Assembly: GCA_963169105.1 (NCBI GenBank)
Contig: OY720637.1
Span: forward strand, 59,046,964-59,110,963
DNA length: 64,000 nt
Direction of reading: 5' to 3'
Source of the DNA: Ceriagrion tenellum
Taxonomy: Eukaryota; Arthropoda; Insecta; Odonata; Coenagrionidae
This document shows positions 1 through 10,820 of the stretch, one piece after another. The translations under genes were made by a program, and so were the position numbers. Positions within the stretch are counted from its first letter, which is position 1. Each line of letters begins with the position of its first letter. A model generated the notes under the pieces. That model did not search any database, was not told the DNA's origin, and saw nothing but the letters and a program-made list of their open reading frames with translations.

Positions 1-642
1 AGTTTTTATCTTCTACAACAATGAGACTTAAGAAAGTTAAGCCTGATTCTTGAATTCATAGAGGTTGGCTTTAATTTATCCATATATTTGAAACTGATCT
101 CACTATAGTAAGACATGATTTCATTTGAGAAACACTTACTACTCTGTACCTGAAGACTGTTATTGCATCATGAGTACATGTATTCTTGCTATAATCAGTA
201 AAAATAGACTAAACTCAATTATTAATGCAGCAGTATAGCAGAACTGCTATAGTGTTATTTTCACTGAGAATATCCATTTTTTCATTCCAAAATGTGAAAG
301 GTTATTTTTAATTACTGTTAACCCTAATCTGTAGCTATTTTCTTTGAATAACAGAGGCATTAGTGCTCATCGTAAGCACTTGGTCAATAACTGTAAAAAA
401 GCTGCTATCACTTATTAATTATCCTCAGTGCATTGATCTGAACATTCCCTGGTGAAAATGAGCTGTTCACTGAAGTGTCCCAGAGCTATGCTCAAGCTGT
501 GTATGAGCTGTGCACGAGCTGTACGCATGCTTTTTGAATGGTGTGGACTGTCCAGGAGACATGCAGGAACTGTATGTTCAGTTTCTGCATGCAGTCCATG
601 AACAGCTTCTGGACAAAGCACTTCAAGAATGGTTTACATAAA

Positions 643-1045
643 AATTTCATGAACAATGGCGGCCTGAAAAGGAGCCATTGTTCATGAAATTGCCATATGA
701 TATTACTATGAAATTGCTATAGCATGGATCCTGTACAGTTTATAGGAACATTTCATGAACAGCTGCTGAACAGAATAGTTCAACCTCGCATCCACAACCC
801 AGAATTGTCCAGGAATGTTTAATGTATGATTACATATGAATTGTTTCAGAAATGTAATACGTGGGACTGCTTCATAGCTGTATTAGAAAGGTTTCATGAA
901 TATCCCTAGAATGCTTCATGAACTTTTCACAGACAAATAACCTGTATGGTTCATTTGGGCCTATGTACAGTCCAGACATACTTCAGGAACGCCTCATGAA
1001 CAGTTCATGAATGCCTGACGTAACACTTCTGGAAAAGTTCATGAA
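643..1045. repeat. Cluster of palindromic TTCATGAA octamers with an 18-bp hairpin
   Basis: Seven exact copies of the self-complementary octamer TTCATGAA start at 646, 681, 752, 893, 915, 1004 and 1038, with further one-mismatch copies from about 590 on. Two of them sit in the arms of an exact 18-bp inverted repeat (643-660 and 674-691) with a 13-base loop. It lies in an intron of the transporter gene. Clusters like this often mark subterminal transposase-binding sites of DNA transposons, but I could not find matching outer ends. Confidence 0.6.
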
Positions 1046-1163
1046 TGGCTCATTTTTACCGGGGTTATCACAGCATTGTTTTTTCAAATTAAAAATTGAA
1101 GAGAAAATTTACACATGATAACATCTTCATAAACTTTTTCAAATAGACAAAACTTTTTTCCAG

Positions 1164-4100
1164 GTGTTGCTCTGATTTTCATACCGGAAACTGAGCAAAA
1201 AAACAAAAATGAAGTACGAAGAGGACAAACATCTCTTTGGGGGGGCATCGCTATGGCAGTAAACCACTTGCGCCACATGAATTGGTCCTTATATTGGGAT
1301 TCATTCACTTTAAAGATGATGCTTGCATTTAGTGTCGCAATATTATATTCAAACTATTCTCTCACTTTACAAGAGCGATATAATATGACACCATCAGGAA
1401 TTGGGTACACAATATCTTTCCAGGTAATTGTTTTGCTTGAAGCCCTAGAAAAATCTATTCCTTATATATTTATTTTATTTATTCATAATTAGTAGTTGAT
1501 AAGTTGTGGCATAACAATTTCAGGGAAGAGGGGAAACATTTCCCCTTCCCTCCACTCAAAGAGTTTCAAACTAAATCGGAAAACCTTTATTTTAAATATG
1601 AAAATAACAAATTTTAGGATTTTCCAAGCATTGTTTCAAAGCTTGAAAAGATAAGGTTGAAGAAGTAGGGGAGCCATACAGCTGTGGTGACATCAAAATT
1701 CTTGACTCCCTCCCGTACATATGCAATATCGTTACACTATATATTTATTTTATTTATTCATGATTAGTATTTGATAAGTTGTGGCATGACAATTTCAGGG
1801 AAGAGGGGAAATATTTCCCCTTCCCTCCACTCCAAGAGTTTCAAACTAAATCAGAAAACCTTTATTTTAAATGTGAAAATAAATTTTAGAATTTTCAAAG
1901 CATTGTTTCAAAGCTTGAAAAGATAAGTTTGAAGAACTAGGGGAGCCATACAGCTGTGGTGACATCAAAATTCTTGCCTCCCTCCCGTACATCTGCAATA
2001 TTGTTACACCACTGTTGAGAGTTATTGCCCCTATGATAGTGATTTTCTATAATCTAATGGATCCAATTTAAATATCAGTACTCCTTTATTAGCATATGAA
2101 GACCAAAAAATTTAGAGACTGATTGTAAGAAAATTAAGGCTAGGTAATATTTATGCCAGCTCACGATGAAGCTTGTGAAACTAAGCACTTTTTCATCCAT
2201 ACAAAACAAATAAATACATAAAATTTATGAACCATGTTGAGAGGGCAAACCATGAGTTTGGTTTCAAGGCATTTTGATGAATAGAGAACTGACTGCCTGT
2301 GGCATTAATACGATCCCTCAAGGGGTTGATCCCCCCCACCCGAAGGGCAGGAAGTTTTGAGTCAATGGACCAACGTGAAGAATTCAGCCATAACAATACT
2401 TTCAATTAAAACTGTCTAAGTTTTAATTGCTTGTGGTTTGCAATGAAAGTTTAACAATAGAATTTTGAGGGTTTGGTTTTTTTTTATTTTACCCCTCCCC
2501 CTTGTGCGTGCCCAATTCTGATTCATTCCCCCCTAAAGGTAATCCTATTTATGCCATTGCTGACTTCCTCTTGCATGTCCTGCCTGGAATCTTATCCTGG
2601 CGGTCACAGAGATTTTCAGTTAAATCCTGATCTCTACTCTGGTGATGTAAGGAAAACAATTCTAGCGTAGATCTTCATCCATCAGGATAGGTGCTCGACT
2701 GTGATCCCTTGGCACCTTTAGCAAAGAATATGTCAATTCTGAAGCTGGATTTCTCTCTTCCCTTCATGTTTTCCCCTGTAGATCTTTCCTTACCAACCTT
2801 CCCACCTATCCTTCATGGAATAAAAGACTTCAGATTTTGGTCACCTCCATAATTAACCTGGCCCATAAGATGCATGTCAATTATTTGAATTAGATTTTAG
2901 AGAAGAATACTAATTATACCCAAATCTGATGAGGCACAAGCTGATTTTGGATCTCATTTTTGAGTCAAGAAATTGTGTATTATAAACCGGAGAATATAGT
3001 AATTCAATTCATCGAACCATAAGGAAATTCATATAAACCAAGGCTGTGTTCTCTGTGTTTAAAAGTGTAGAAGTAGTTAGTCAGTTGTTCTTGGTTCAGA
3101 AAAGATGATTAATTGGTAATGCTGAACTTAATGGGAAAAACTATCTTTTGATATGGCTAAAAGAATCATGTCAAGAATACCCAAATTATGGTTTGTGGGA
3201 AAGTACAGAATATGAAATAGTTCACAAATAACCTCCATAAAAGAGGTGACTTTGATCATGACATCATTGCTTGAAATTAAAATGATTTTTTCCCTCATTT
3301 CAGTTCCAACTTTCTCAAGCATCAATGGTACCTTAACTGGTACTAATATGAGTACGAAAGCCCATTTTATTCTCAAAAACTTTGCTATGATCAAAGTCAT
3401 CCAGGCAATTGATGTTACACCGTTTTACTGCAAATGATTATTCAAGAAGAGAGCAATTGACAAGTTGATTAAAAAGAAACTAGATTTTGTTAAACATATG
3501 GTAGGAAGGTCCTTGGATGAAAATGTCAATGAGAGATGCTACTTCGCTCTGGTTAGGCTACACCTCGAATACGCCACGAGCATTTGGGACCCTGGTCAGA
3601 AAGATTTAACTAAAAAAATTAATAAAATACAAAGGAAAACAGCGCACTTCATTAAAAACTGCTACAAGCAAACATACAGTGTCTCACAAATTTTAGAGGG
3701 ATTAAGGTGGGAGCCCCTAGCGACTCGGAGGCTATACATTAGGCTTAGGTTGCTTGAGAAATTCAGAACTGATGTGTTTCAGAGCGACACACAGAGTATT
3801 ATCATAACTCCTCACTACATCTCTAGGCCTGACAGTTGCGATAAAATAAGAGATTCACTGCCAAACAGATAGGTACAAAAACTTGTTCTTTCCGCATACA
3901 ATAAGTAAAGTAAATTTATACCATTCGAAGGCAAAATATTTTGTCAAATCTCTTCCTCTTTTGATTTGAAACAGGATTCACACACAATTGTAGCAAGTAG
4001 GAAAGCAAACAAGTTAGGATTGATTTCCCGTCCTTTTCCAGAAACCAGAGCCAGAGGAAGCTCCTTTTTGTTTTTCTAATCGTTCCAACAGTGGCGAGTT

Positions 4101-7100
4101 TATGTTTATGTAACAATTTGTCCGTCAATGGAAAACTAGAGAACCAATTGTCTGTTGTAACATTTCTCCCTGAACCAGAAATGAGGGAGCACAAAGGTTC
4201 AACAACGTCCATCGGGGAATTACTCAATTCAAATAACCCAGGTGGTTGTCGGCCAGCATAGACTTCTAGGTTTGAGGTGTAAAAAGTAGGAGCGTCAACT
4301 AATGCAATTATTTTAATTCCATATCTGTAAGGTTTACTAGGAATATACTGTCGGAAAGAGCACCTACCCCTGAAACTTTCCAATTTTTCATCTATCGTGG
4401 CATATTCCGATATAGTATATGATTTTTGACAGTTCCGAACGAAAAGATCGAAAATTTGACAAATAGCAGCCAATTTGTCCACTTTCTTTCTCATTGCCTT
4501 TGATGCACGATCATCAAATCTAATACACGGCAAGAGAAAGAGATCTTTTTTCAGTCATCGCTAAGTGGAACAACTCAACTCCAGTGCCATTGGTGGCTCA
4601 CAAATCACTTGCGTTCAGATGATTTGACCGCAAAACACCGGTAAGATACAATAAGCCTAACAAAGCCTTTATTTCAGTTGCAGATGGATATTTTGCGTCT
4701 CTTTCGCGCGAATAGGAGTGTTTTATAGAGTCAATATACTTGTTTGAATTTTCCACAATAATTCCAAGTATATCATCCGAGATGAAACATCTCCAGCAGT
4801 TAATGACACTTTTAGTTCCCTTGGCATCACCCTTCACTCCCAGCAGATGAGTAACTATGTTACATGAACGGGTTCGCACAGTCTGTTTTGGCTGCACTGA
4901 CCTCCATCTTGTCACTTTATCCCTTCCTAGGAAACATGTTTCACAAGTTTCTTCTTCAATATCGTCGGAACTGCTGATTTCCTGCTCTTTATCACTACAC
5001 TCCTCGTTAGCCTCCACTATATCATCTTCATCTGAGTCTTCCTCATCGTCGCTATACTCCTCTTCGGGTATTGGCTCACTCAAAAGCCGTAGAATTGTTT
5101 TGGAATCAAAAGGGTCAATTCTCTTCATTTGAAAAGCTGCAAAATTATACGAGTGTCAATAAATTGTGTCCTAATAGGTACGCAAATACACAAACGCCGT
5201 TCCTAAAATGAATACATACCTTGAACTGCAAAAATTATATTCCCAGAAATTTACTAAAGAGTGACGCCAGTGGTCGCGTTGGGTCTGTCAGACCCAAGCA
5301 CGAAGACAAGGCACAATTGTGAAGAACCTCGAAGGAAGTAGGGTTCAAACTGAATGGCAAACTATCAGGGACATTGTGACAGGAAGGTAGTGGGTGCTGC
5401 ATCTACATTGTTGCAGTCATGAAAAAAATACAAAGAAATACATTTTTTCTGGGTCTCACAGACCCAGCGCGACCACTACCGGGTTAACCCTGCCGTCACC
5501 GGGGCCGACAATGATTTATTGATGTAAATGATTGATGACAATGATCAATTAATGTTAATGATTGCACATCAAAATTTTGAGGTGTCAACATCTTGATGTG
5601 CCTTCTAGATATTATGAAACGAAAAATAGATAGAGAAACCAAAAGCTGAAAAGTGAAGGCATTGGAACAACCTCTGAAAATTCTAGTCCAGTGCATACTG
5701 AATGGAATACCAAATGTTTTACCCTTGTGCTGCTTTGGTTATGCATAGGTACCATCCATACCCTCAACTTAAAACTCAGATCACAAAATCATAGTGAGTG
5801 TGAGGTGGTCGAAGAGAACGATCTCAGGCTTGGTCTCCACCAGCTGCCCAGTGGTGAAGTCATTCCACAAGGTCATTGATCCCCATGATGGACTCTATAT
5901 CTCCATGAATATAGGTGTTCCGTCTATGCTATAATGGCATAGGAAGTGAAATTATAACACCCACAGAGCAATGTTGTACCTAATTATTAATGTTAGACTC
6001 ATCTGGAAACTACAGCTGGAGAGAAAAGCCTCAGGCTGAGCTTGGCATGCTCTGTATCTCTTGTCCGCGACTTCTGGCTCAACTATTAGGTGGTGGTACA
6101 CCAGGGTATTAATGCTATCATCCTTGTACTGGAGGACAAAACCCTTGGTAGTGAATCTTAGCTTGGTTGATCATCGAAGGGGAGTATCAGCTCTTTTGAT
6201 AGTCACTGGTTTTCCCGTACTTATAACCAGTATAAACTTTTAACCCTATCGCTGCAGCCCAATCTCCCAATCATGAGGCTTATCATGCAGGGTAAAAGTG
6301 TGAGGTATCAAAAAGCATAAAAGGTATTGCATGATCCTCTTCCTCAAGTAAGAAATGTCATAGAAAAAAGACAAAATAGTCATATTTCTACTGTTTTTTT
6401 CTTTCGTTGAAGATTTAGAAACATATAAAGAGTTTTAAGTGTATGGTATATTTTTACACATTCAAGGGATGGAAAGTAACCATGACGCACTGTCTGGAGC
6501 ATGGGTGTAAGCATACGTTCACAGCAGCCTGCCATGCAAATTTACTAGTAGGTTCACAGCAGTGAAAGTGTTAAGCCCTGAGAAAAATACAGTACCAATG
6601 AGAAAAAGTAATTTTACTGCATTTTTGTTAGTTCATTTTTGTGATTATTATATCTTGCCAACTTTTCAGAGTATCCTTGGGGCTGCCTCTGGCTTTGGTG
6701 CTGGTGCTGTGTCCAGAGTATACGAGCAAGGACCTGCAAAGCTCACTCAGCATGGATTCATTTTACTCGCCATTTCATTTGCCATTATTGCTTTTTGTTC
6801 ATCACTGTGGTTATTCATGCTGGCTCTTGCACCAATGGCTGTATCATCGTCCCTCCTTCGAACCTCCCTAAGTCAGTGGTCACTGGATCAAGCCCCCCAT
6901 GACCAAAGAGTAAGCCATGTCTCATTTATGTATTCAGCCAAGCAATCATTGGCTGGCGGAGCAGAAATTGTTAATGGTATTATGCATAGAGATGGGTGAT
7001 TTACTGTAATTTTCTAGTAGTTATAAAATTTCAGAAAATAATAGATAATGGAAGATTTGATAGGAAAGTCAATAGCAGTGGTAATGGCTTAAACGTTGTA

Positions 7101-8960
7101 AACCTCGTACTATTGCTACATTAATGTATTAGAATTAAAGAAAATGTACAAAGAAATATGGCAAGCCACATGCAATTTGGCTTTATTTTGTCATGGCAAG
7201 AGAAATTTTCCTTTAAACCATTCAGTCAAAAAACCTACTAATGTTTGAGGGGTAAAAATCTTAAAGTATTCCACTAATGAGTACCTTTATTTATGGTTAA
7301 GCCTGTCCAAAATTGTTATAGACTTGGCTTAAGAGTGTATTTTTGGAATATATCAGTATGAAAAAATCTGAAACAGGTAAATATCACAGAAAATTGCTGT
7401 AGTTTACAGAGGCTGCACTATGAACTTCATTTACTTGCTGTCATTTTCTTAAGTCTTTCAAAGTAGCCGTTTGTTCTGAAAAACATGGTAAGAATCCATA
7501 AATATGTTCATTCAGAGTTTAGGAAACACTCAAGTTTCAGGAATGACTCATTACCTAGCTTCCTTCTTTTTGGGTAATATTTTTTTTTTCAAGTATTCTA
7601 CCGGTTAAGGTAGGTTTTGCTGAAGGTCAGAGAATCTCCTCTCGGTTTTCTGCACTTTCCAGGGCCTATCTATCTCTAGTACATTCTTTTTCGCCTCAGC
7701 ATATGGTCTGCCCTTCTTCATCCTGTCAATGAAGCTTATTCACTTTCTTTACCTTCCCCGCTTGCCCAACATCCTTCCCACTATCACATTCTTGTGCAAC
7801 CCACCCTCTTATTACATCCTCCAGCCACCTTCTCTGCCAATCTCGAATTTCATTCAAAAGTTTCCTTTCCTTGCCCACCATCTCAAGCACTTCCTCATTA
7901 GTCTTCCTCTCTGTCCTCCTCCATACCCACATCTCAAATGCTTGCAGCCTATTCTCGTCCTCCTTTCTGAGGGTCCACATCTCTGCACCATACATCGCTA
8001 TGCTCCATATCAAGCTCTTCACCAGCCTCCTCTTCACATCCTAACCCAATGCTCCCCTCATCAGCTCCCTTCTATTACTAAATACCTCCTTAGCTAGTGC
8101 TATTCTCGTATGTATGTCTTTGCTACTATGTCCGTTTTCTTCTAGCGTGCTACATAAGTAATTAAAATGCTCTACCTGCACAAGTTTGTGTCCTCTAACT
8201 TTAATCACCTGCCTCACTTTCTTTGTCCTAGAGAATCTCATTACTTTTGTTTTCTTGTAATCATTTTAACCATCTCTATTAGATGTCGTTGACCTTAGAC
8301 CACTAGATTTCTGGCAGAAGTAGGTCTTTTTTTTGGTGTTCAATACAGTTTATATTCTTAATGAACCTAGGTAAAAATATTTGGTCTGTAATTGCTTTGA
8401 AACTGGGCTATAACTGCTCTGAAAGAGTAACATCTCATCTATGAGTGGTCTTTACTGGTTTGGATTTGAAACATCTCAAAATACAAGCCAGTGGAGCCCA
8501 GTAACAGAGCACTTTCATATCAGCTATTTGTCTTTTAGGGCAGTTACTGACCAAATATTTTTACCTTGGAAAGCCTTTCTGACAGGTCATAACTTATCTC
8601 CTTCCAACAAAACCTTGATAAACAAAGTACGTACATACCTATTTTGAAATATTAGCTATGGAAACACAATTCCAGATGTTTCTTTATGCCAGCCTTATTG
8701 GAAGTTTACACAAAAAAGTGAAACTGGCCTTAATATTTTTACAGGGTTCTGTGCTTGGTGCTCAACATTCCTTATCTGCTGTTTCACGGATGACAGCTCC
8801 TGTGATTGCTGGGATCGCTCAAAGTACAATCGGACCTACAGGTCCTGTCTTAATTTCCCTGCTCACATCTCTTGTTGGCATCATAATTGCCTCCAAAATC
8901 CATGGTAGAAGCAAGTCACTTGATAGATTTGGTCATCAGGTCCATAAACATGATGATTAA
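1164..8960 (+). CDS. MFS transporter, MFSD9-like (last three coding exons)
   Basis: The 3' part of a major facilitator superfamily membrane transporter; its substrate cannot be read from the sequence. Three exons join seamlessly: 1164-1423 (enters after the first base of a codon, leaves in phase 0), 6670-6909 (80 codons, phase 0) and 8745-8960 (71 codons plus stop). Every junction has AG/GT with a pyrimidine tract. Exon 1 gives a hydrophilic central loop (LIFIPETEQKNKNEV) and then a helix (LAFSVAILYSNYSLTL). Exon 2 has the small-residue helix GAASGFGAGAVSR and a hydrophobic stretch FILLAISFAIIAFCSSLWLF. Exon 3 has GAQHSLSAVSRMTAPVIAG, a typical MFS helix-10/11 region, a final helix LISLLTSLVGIIIAS and a basic C-tail ending KHDD. 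The pattern fits the second six-helix half. The match to MFSD9 or MFSD10 rests on remembered family features, not a search. Introns of 5.2 and 1.8 kb hold transposon debris. The N-terminal half lies left of the window. Confidence 0.85.
1466..2012. repeat. Tandem duplication, two ~272-275 bp units
   Basis: Two adjacent copies (about 1466-1740 and 1741-2012) share the same start TATTTATTTTATTTATTCAT, the middle block GGGAAGAGGGGAAA and the end CTCCCTCCCGTACAT. They differ by scattered substitutions and a small deletion in the second copy. The first unit starts about 40 bases after the donor site of the transporter exon ending at 1423, so the duplication is intronic. No ORF or known element was recognised in the unit. 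Confidence 0.85.
2013..3440. other. Intronic sequence with no recognised feature
   Basis: AT-rich intron of the transporter gene. Only short ORFs are present, none with a recognisable domain or convincing splice sites. A pyrimidine-rich stretch lies near 2490-2540. Confidence 0.5.
3440..3904 (+). mobile_element. 5'-truncated jockey/CR1-type LINE, ORF2 C-terminus and start of 3' UTR
   Basis: The reading frame 3465-3872 encodes the typical C-terminal end of a non-LTR reverse transcriptase: VRLHLEYATSIWDP, then a KINKIQRKTAHFIKNCY block, then LRWEPLATRRLYIRLRLL. These match the conserved 'RPHLEYAS.VWDP ... IQRRAARFV ... LGW..L..RR' region of jockey/CR1 elements. The catalytic RT domain is missing. 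The tail after the stop (GGTACAAAAACTTGTTCTTT) recurs at 36264, where another copy of the same family ends. Similarity stops at about 3904, next to the degraded piggyBac element, which may have cut it. Confidence 0.85.
3905..5483 (-). mobile_element. Degraded piggyBac element with TTAA at its 5' end
   Basis: Minus-strand element. On that strand it begins with CCCGGTAGTGGTCGCGCTGG directly after a TTAA (5484-5487), the piggyBac target site. Its transposase begins with an acidic, serine-rich N-terminus (5128 downward), then the DDE nuclease domain. The other end is missing: the frame decays near 3916 and no TTAA-CCC end is found, so the 3' part is truncated or diverged next to the LINE tail. 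The terminal motif (GTGGTCGCG, then GGGTCTG and AGACCCA) is repeated inverted at 5266-5298, so the outer 218 bp can fold back. Confidence 0.85.
3916..5128 (-). pseudogene. piggyBac transposase, broken
   Basis: A cut-and-paste DNA transposase relic. The first block (5128-4598) has the acidic leader EEEYSDDEEDSDEDD, then the PGBD region with NCWRCFISDDILGIIVENSN and ATEIKALLGLLYLTGVLRSN, and ends at an in-frame stop after ASDL. The second block (4533-3916) resumes in another frame at PCIRFDDRASK and carries the catalytic region: IDEKLESFRGRCSFRQY, YGIKIIALVDA and VTTDNWFSSFPL. Two aspartates in the expected DDE positions (IDE and TDN) are still present. The third catalytic region and the cysteine-rich C-terminus are gone. 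At least one stop and two frameshifts make it non-functional. Confidence 0.9.
5488..6239. other. Unclassified spacer; possible second TTAA element end
   Basis: Directly after the TTAA at 5484-5487 the sequence reads CCCTGCCGTCACCGGGGCCG, again a CCC start, so a second TTAA-type element may abut the first at a shared target. No matching right end was found. The stretch 5690-5880 has short ORFs without a recognised domain. Confidence 0.35.
6244..6570. mobile_element. Short TTAA-flanked piggyBac-type MITE
   Basis: TTAA at 6240-6243 and at 6571-6574 flank a 327-bp element. The left end reads CCCTATCGCTGCAG and the right end, reversed, reads CACTTTCACTGCTG: an imperfect 14-bp terminal inverted repeat. 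It has no coding capacity. The subterminal GTTCACAGCAG motif occurs twice near the right end. It sits in the transporter intron, 99 bases before the acceptor at 6670. Confidence 0.65.
6987..7410 (+). mobile_element. hAT-like MITE, TAGAGATGGG family, copy 1 (right end lost)
   Basis: Starts TAGAGATGGGTGATTTACTG and shares long stretches with copies at 14460, 22019 and 45460, such as TTAATGTATTAGA, AATTTGGCTTT and ACCTTTATTTAT. The expected right end (…CCCATTTCTA) is not present, so it is truncated near 7410. It begins 77 bases after the exon ending at 6909. Confidence 0.65.
7726..8260 (-). mobile_element. RTE-type LINE, 3' part of the RT ORF
   Basis: Minus-strand reading gives the C-terminal RTE/BovB-like reverse transcriptase region: HFNYLCSTLEENGHSSKDI, FSNRRELMRGALG, then after a stop KRRLVKSLIWSIAMYGAEMW, TLRKEDENRLQAFEMWVWRR and LLNEIRDWQRRWLEDVIRG. 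The catalytic RT motifs are not in the window copy, so it is 5'-truncated. A stop between the two blocks (near 8041) shows decay. Related tails lie at 19321-20440 and 53820-55420. It sits in the transporter intron before the last exon. Confidence 0.9.
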
Positions 8961-10380
8961 TTCTGATTCATTCATAACTGTGTGATAGTAAGGCTGTGGA
9001 TATAGTATTTAGGAGTTACATAATTATTGCAGGGTATTTTCTTGAATTGTATGATAAAGTTATTTATATTTTCTGCACTTTTATGATTTTTGATTCACTT
9101 TTGAATATGCAGTGTTTTGAAGATCAAGTGGAGGAAAATTTTAAGTGAAAAAGAGGAGTATCATCCTTAGAGATCCTAAAAAAAAGTAAAGACATCCTAA
9201 ACACGTCACATAGTTATAGTTTATTTTATCCTGTAATCTTCTATGGAACAGCTGTAAGTAGATCTACCTCCTCAATGAAAAGGGGATTTTTAATTCAGAA
9301 AAATAATGAGGCTCACATTGAAACAAGTTTTATTGTACCCTCAGCAAATCTCTCCTTTTACACTTAGTGATACTAACTGTGCCTTAGTGAATACATATAT
9401 CATGATGTGATTTATGCTAAGAAAAAAAAAATGAATGACTTCCTCTAGGATAATAGCTACCACTGCAATATTACTAGAAGGTGTGAAGATATTCAGGTGA
9501 AACTATTGAACTTTAGAGTGGTGACCAAAGACCTGCATCAATCTGCACAAAACTAACGTATAACCTCCCTGGAAGTTTAAGGAAAGTTAAAATCCAATGT
9601 TTCACAAAATGTAATTGTAATACCTATTTGAGGGGTGCCATTACAGAGTGAATGAAAAGGCACATCAAACTTCAGGACTTGATTGTATATTACATGTGTG
9701 TCATATATGTATTTTTTGATTGTTTACAAGTGTTTTTCTCTTTTGGTTCATCTTACAAGCTTACATAATGTTTGTTTCAATACTGTGTAATTTGTCAACT
9801 GGGCAAATAAAAATTGCTATGAGCACTTTTTCATGAGGAAAATCTCCCAGGTAGGTACATGATTTTACTCTTTGGGACTTGGTTCAGTGGGACACCAGAT
9901 CCTTAATAATTAGTTAGTCCCTCCCTTTCTTGCTACCCCAGCTTGCATCCCTTGTTCAACTAATTGTGAATAGCAATATCTTGCTAAAATTGGAATAATC
10001 AACAAAAATGGCTGCGTGACCCAGGAATTTGAGCTTCCATCGCTCCAACCGTCTATTCCTTTGGGTTATGTATACTTTCCTTGACACTTACCCTTAGCTC
10101 TTCTTTGTTTTAGAGCAACATCAGTTCTTTTGTCCTGGATTTATAATATTTGTATGCAGGATTGTGCCCAAATTTTTCTTTGTGTCTTTGTAGGCCCAAA
10201 GAAATCATGTTTGAAATAGTTGTGGATATACATAAATAGAATCTCTTATGGCTTTATCAAATGCCAATAATGTTAGTCAAATTAACAACATGCACAGTGA
10301 AGCACTTCCTTATGTTCTCTACGTTAGTAGAATTGAACATCACTCACTTTCGTCAGTCTCACTTGGTGGTATTCCATCAT
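8961..10380. other. 3' UTR and intergenic DNA without a recognised gene
   Basis: The first ~850 bp are the likely 3' UTR of the transporter. The rest is AT-rich, with no ORF above 60 codons that shows a domain. No clear transposon ends were seen. Confidence 0.5.
9806..9811 (+). terminator. Poly(A) signal for the MFS transporter gene
   Basis: An AATAAA hexamer lies 846 bases after the transporter stop codon, in AT-rich DNA with no competing gene. It would give a 3' UTR of about 0.85 kb. No other canonical hexamer clearly fits better nearby. RNA evidence is absent, so the exact cleavage site is unknown. Confidence 0.45.
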
Positions 10381-10538
10381 TAAAAATTTTAAGATGTCAA
10401 CTTTTACTAAAACCACTCGATTTATAGTTTATGAGCTGGGGCTCCCATGCTTGCAATAACTGGTCGGATAGGGGTGTCTGGCTTGTTTTTATAGTTTATG
10501 AGTGGTTTTAGTAAAAGTTGACATCTTAAAATTTTTAG
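10381..10538. repeat. Foldback element with exact 38-bp inverted repeats
   Basis: The arms 10381-10418 and 10501-10538 are exact reverse complements over 38 bases, separated by 82 bases. Just inside each arm the same 15-mer (TTTATAGTTTATGAG) occurs in direct orientation. The identity suggests a recent origin or gene conversion. It could be a MITE; no convincing target-site duplication was found. Confidence 0.85.
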
Positions 10539-10820
10539 TAGAATTGATATAATTCTTATTTTTCATGCATTCATACCTATTATGTTTGAAGAAGGAATGA
10601 TAAGACAGTGGCTCAGGGCTGTCACAAGGGGTGAGTAATTTATTGCCAAAGTGATAGAAGTTGGTCTCCTTCAACTTTTCATGTAATCCATTTCCTGTGA
10701 ATATTTTGCTAGCCCACTTTCAGTAACATATCTAGACTCTCCTGAGCCCTGTAACAGATGAACAAAGTGGAGGCCCATCTACCTTCCCTATGGAATCTGA
10801 TGTCCTAAAATATCCTTTAA

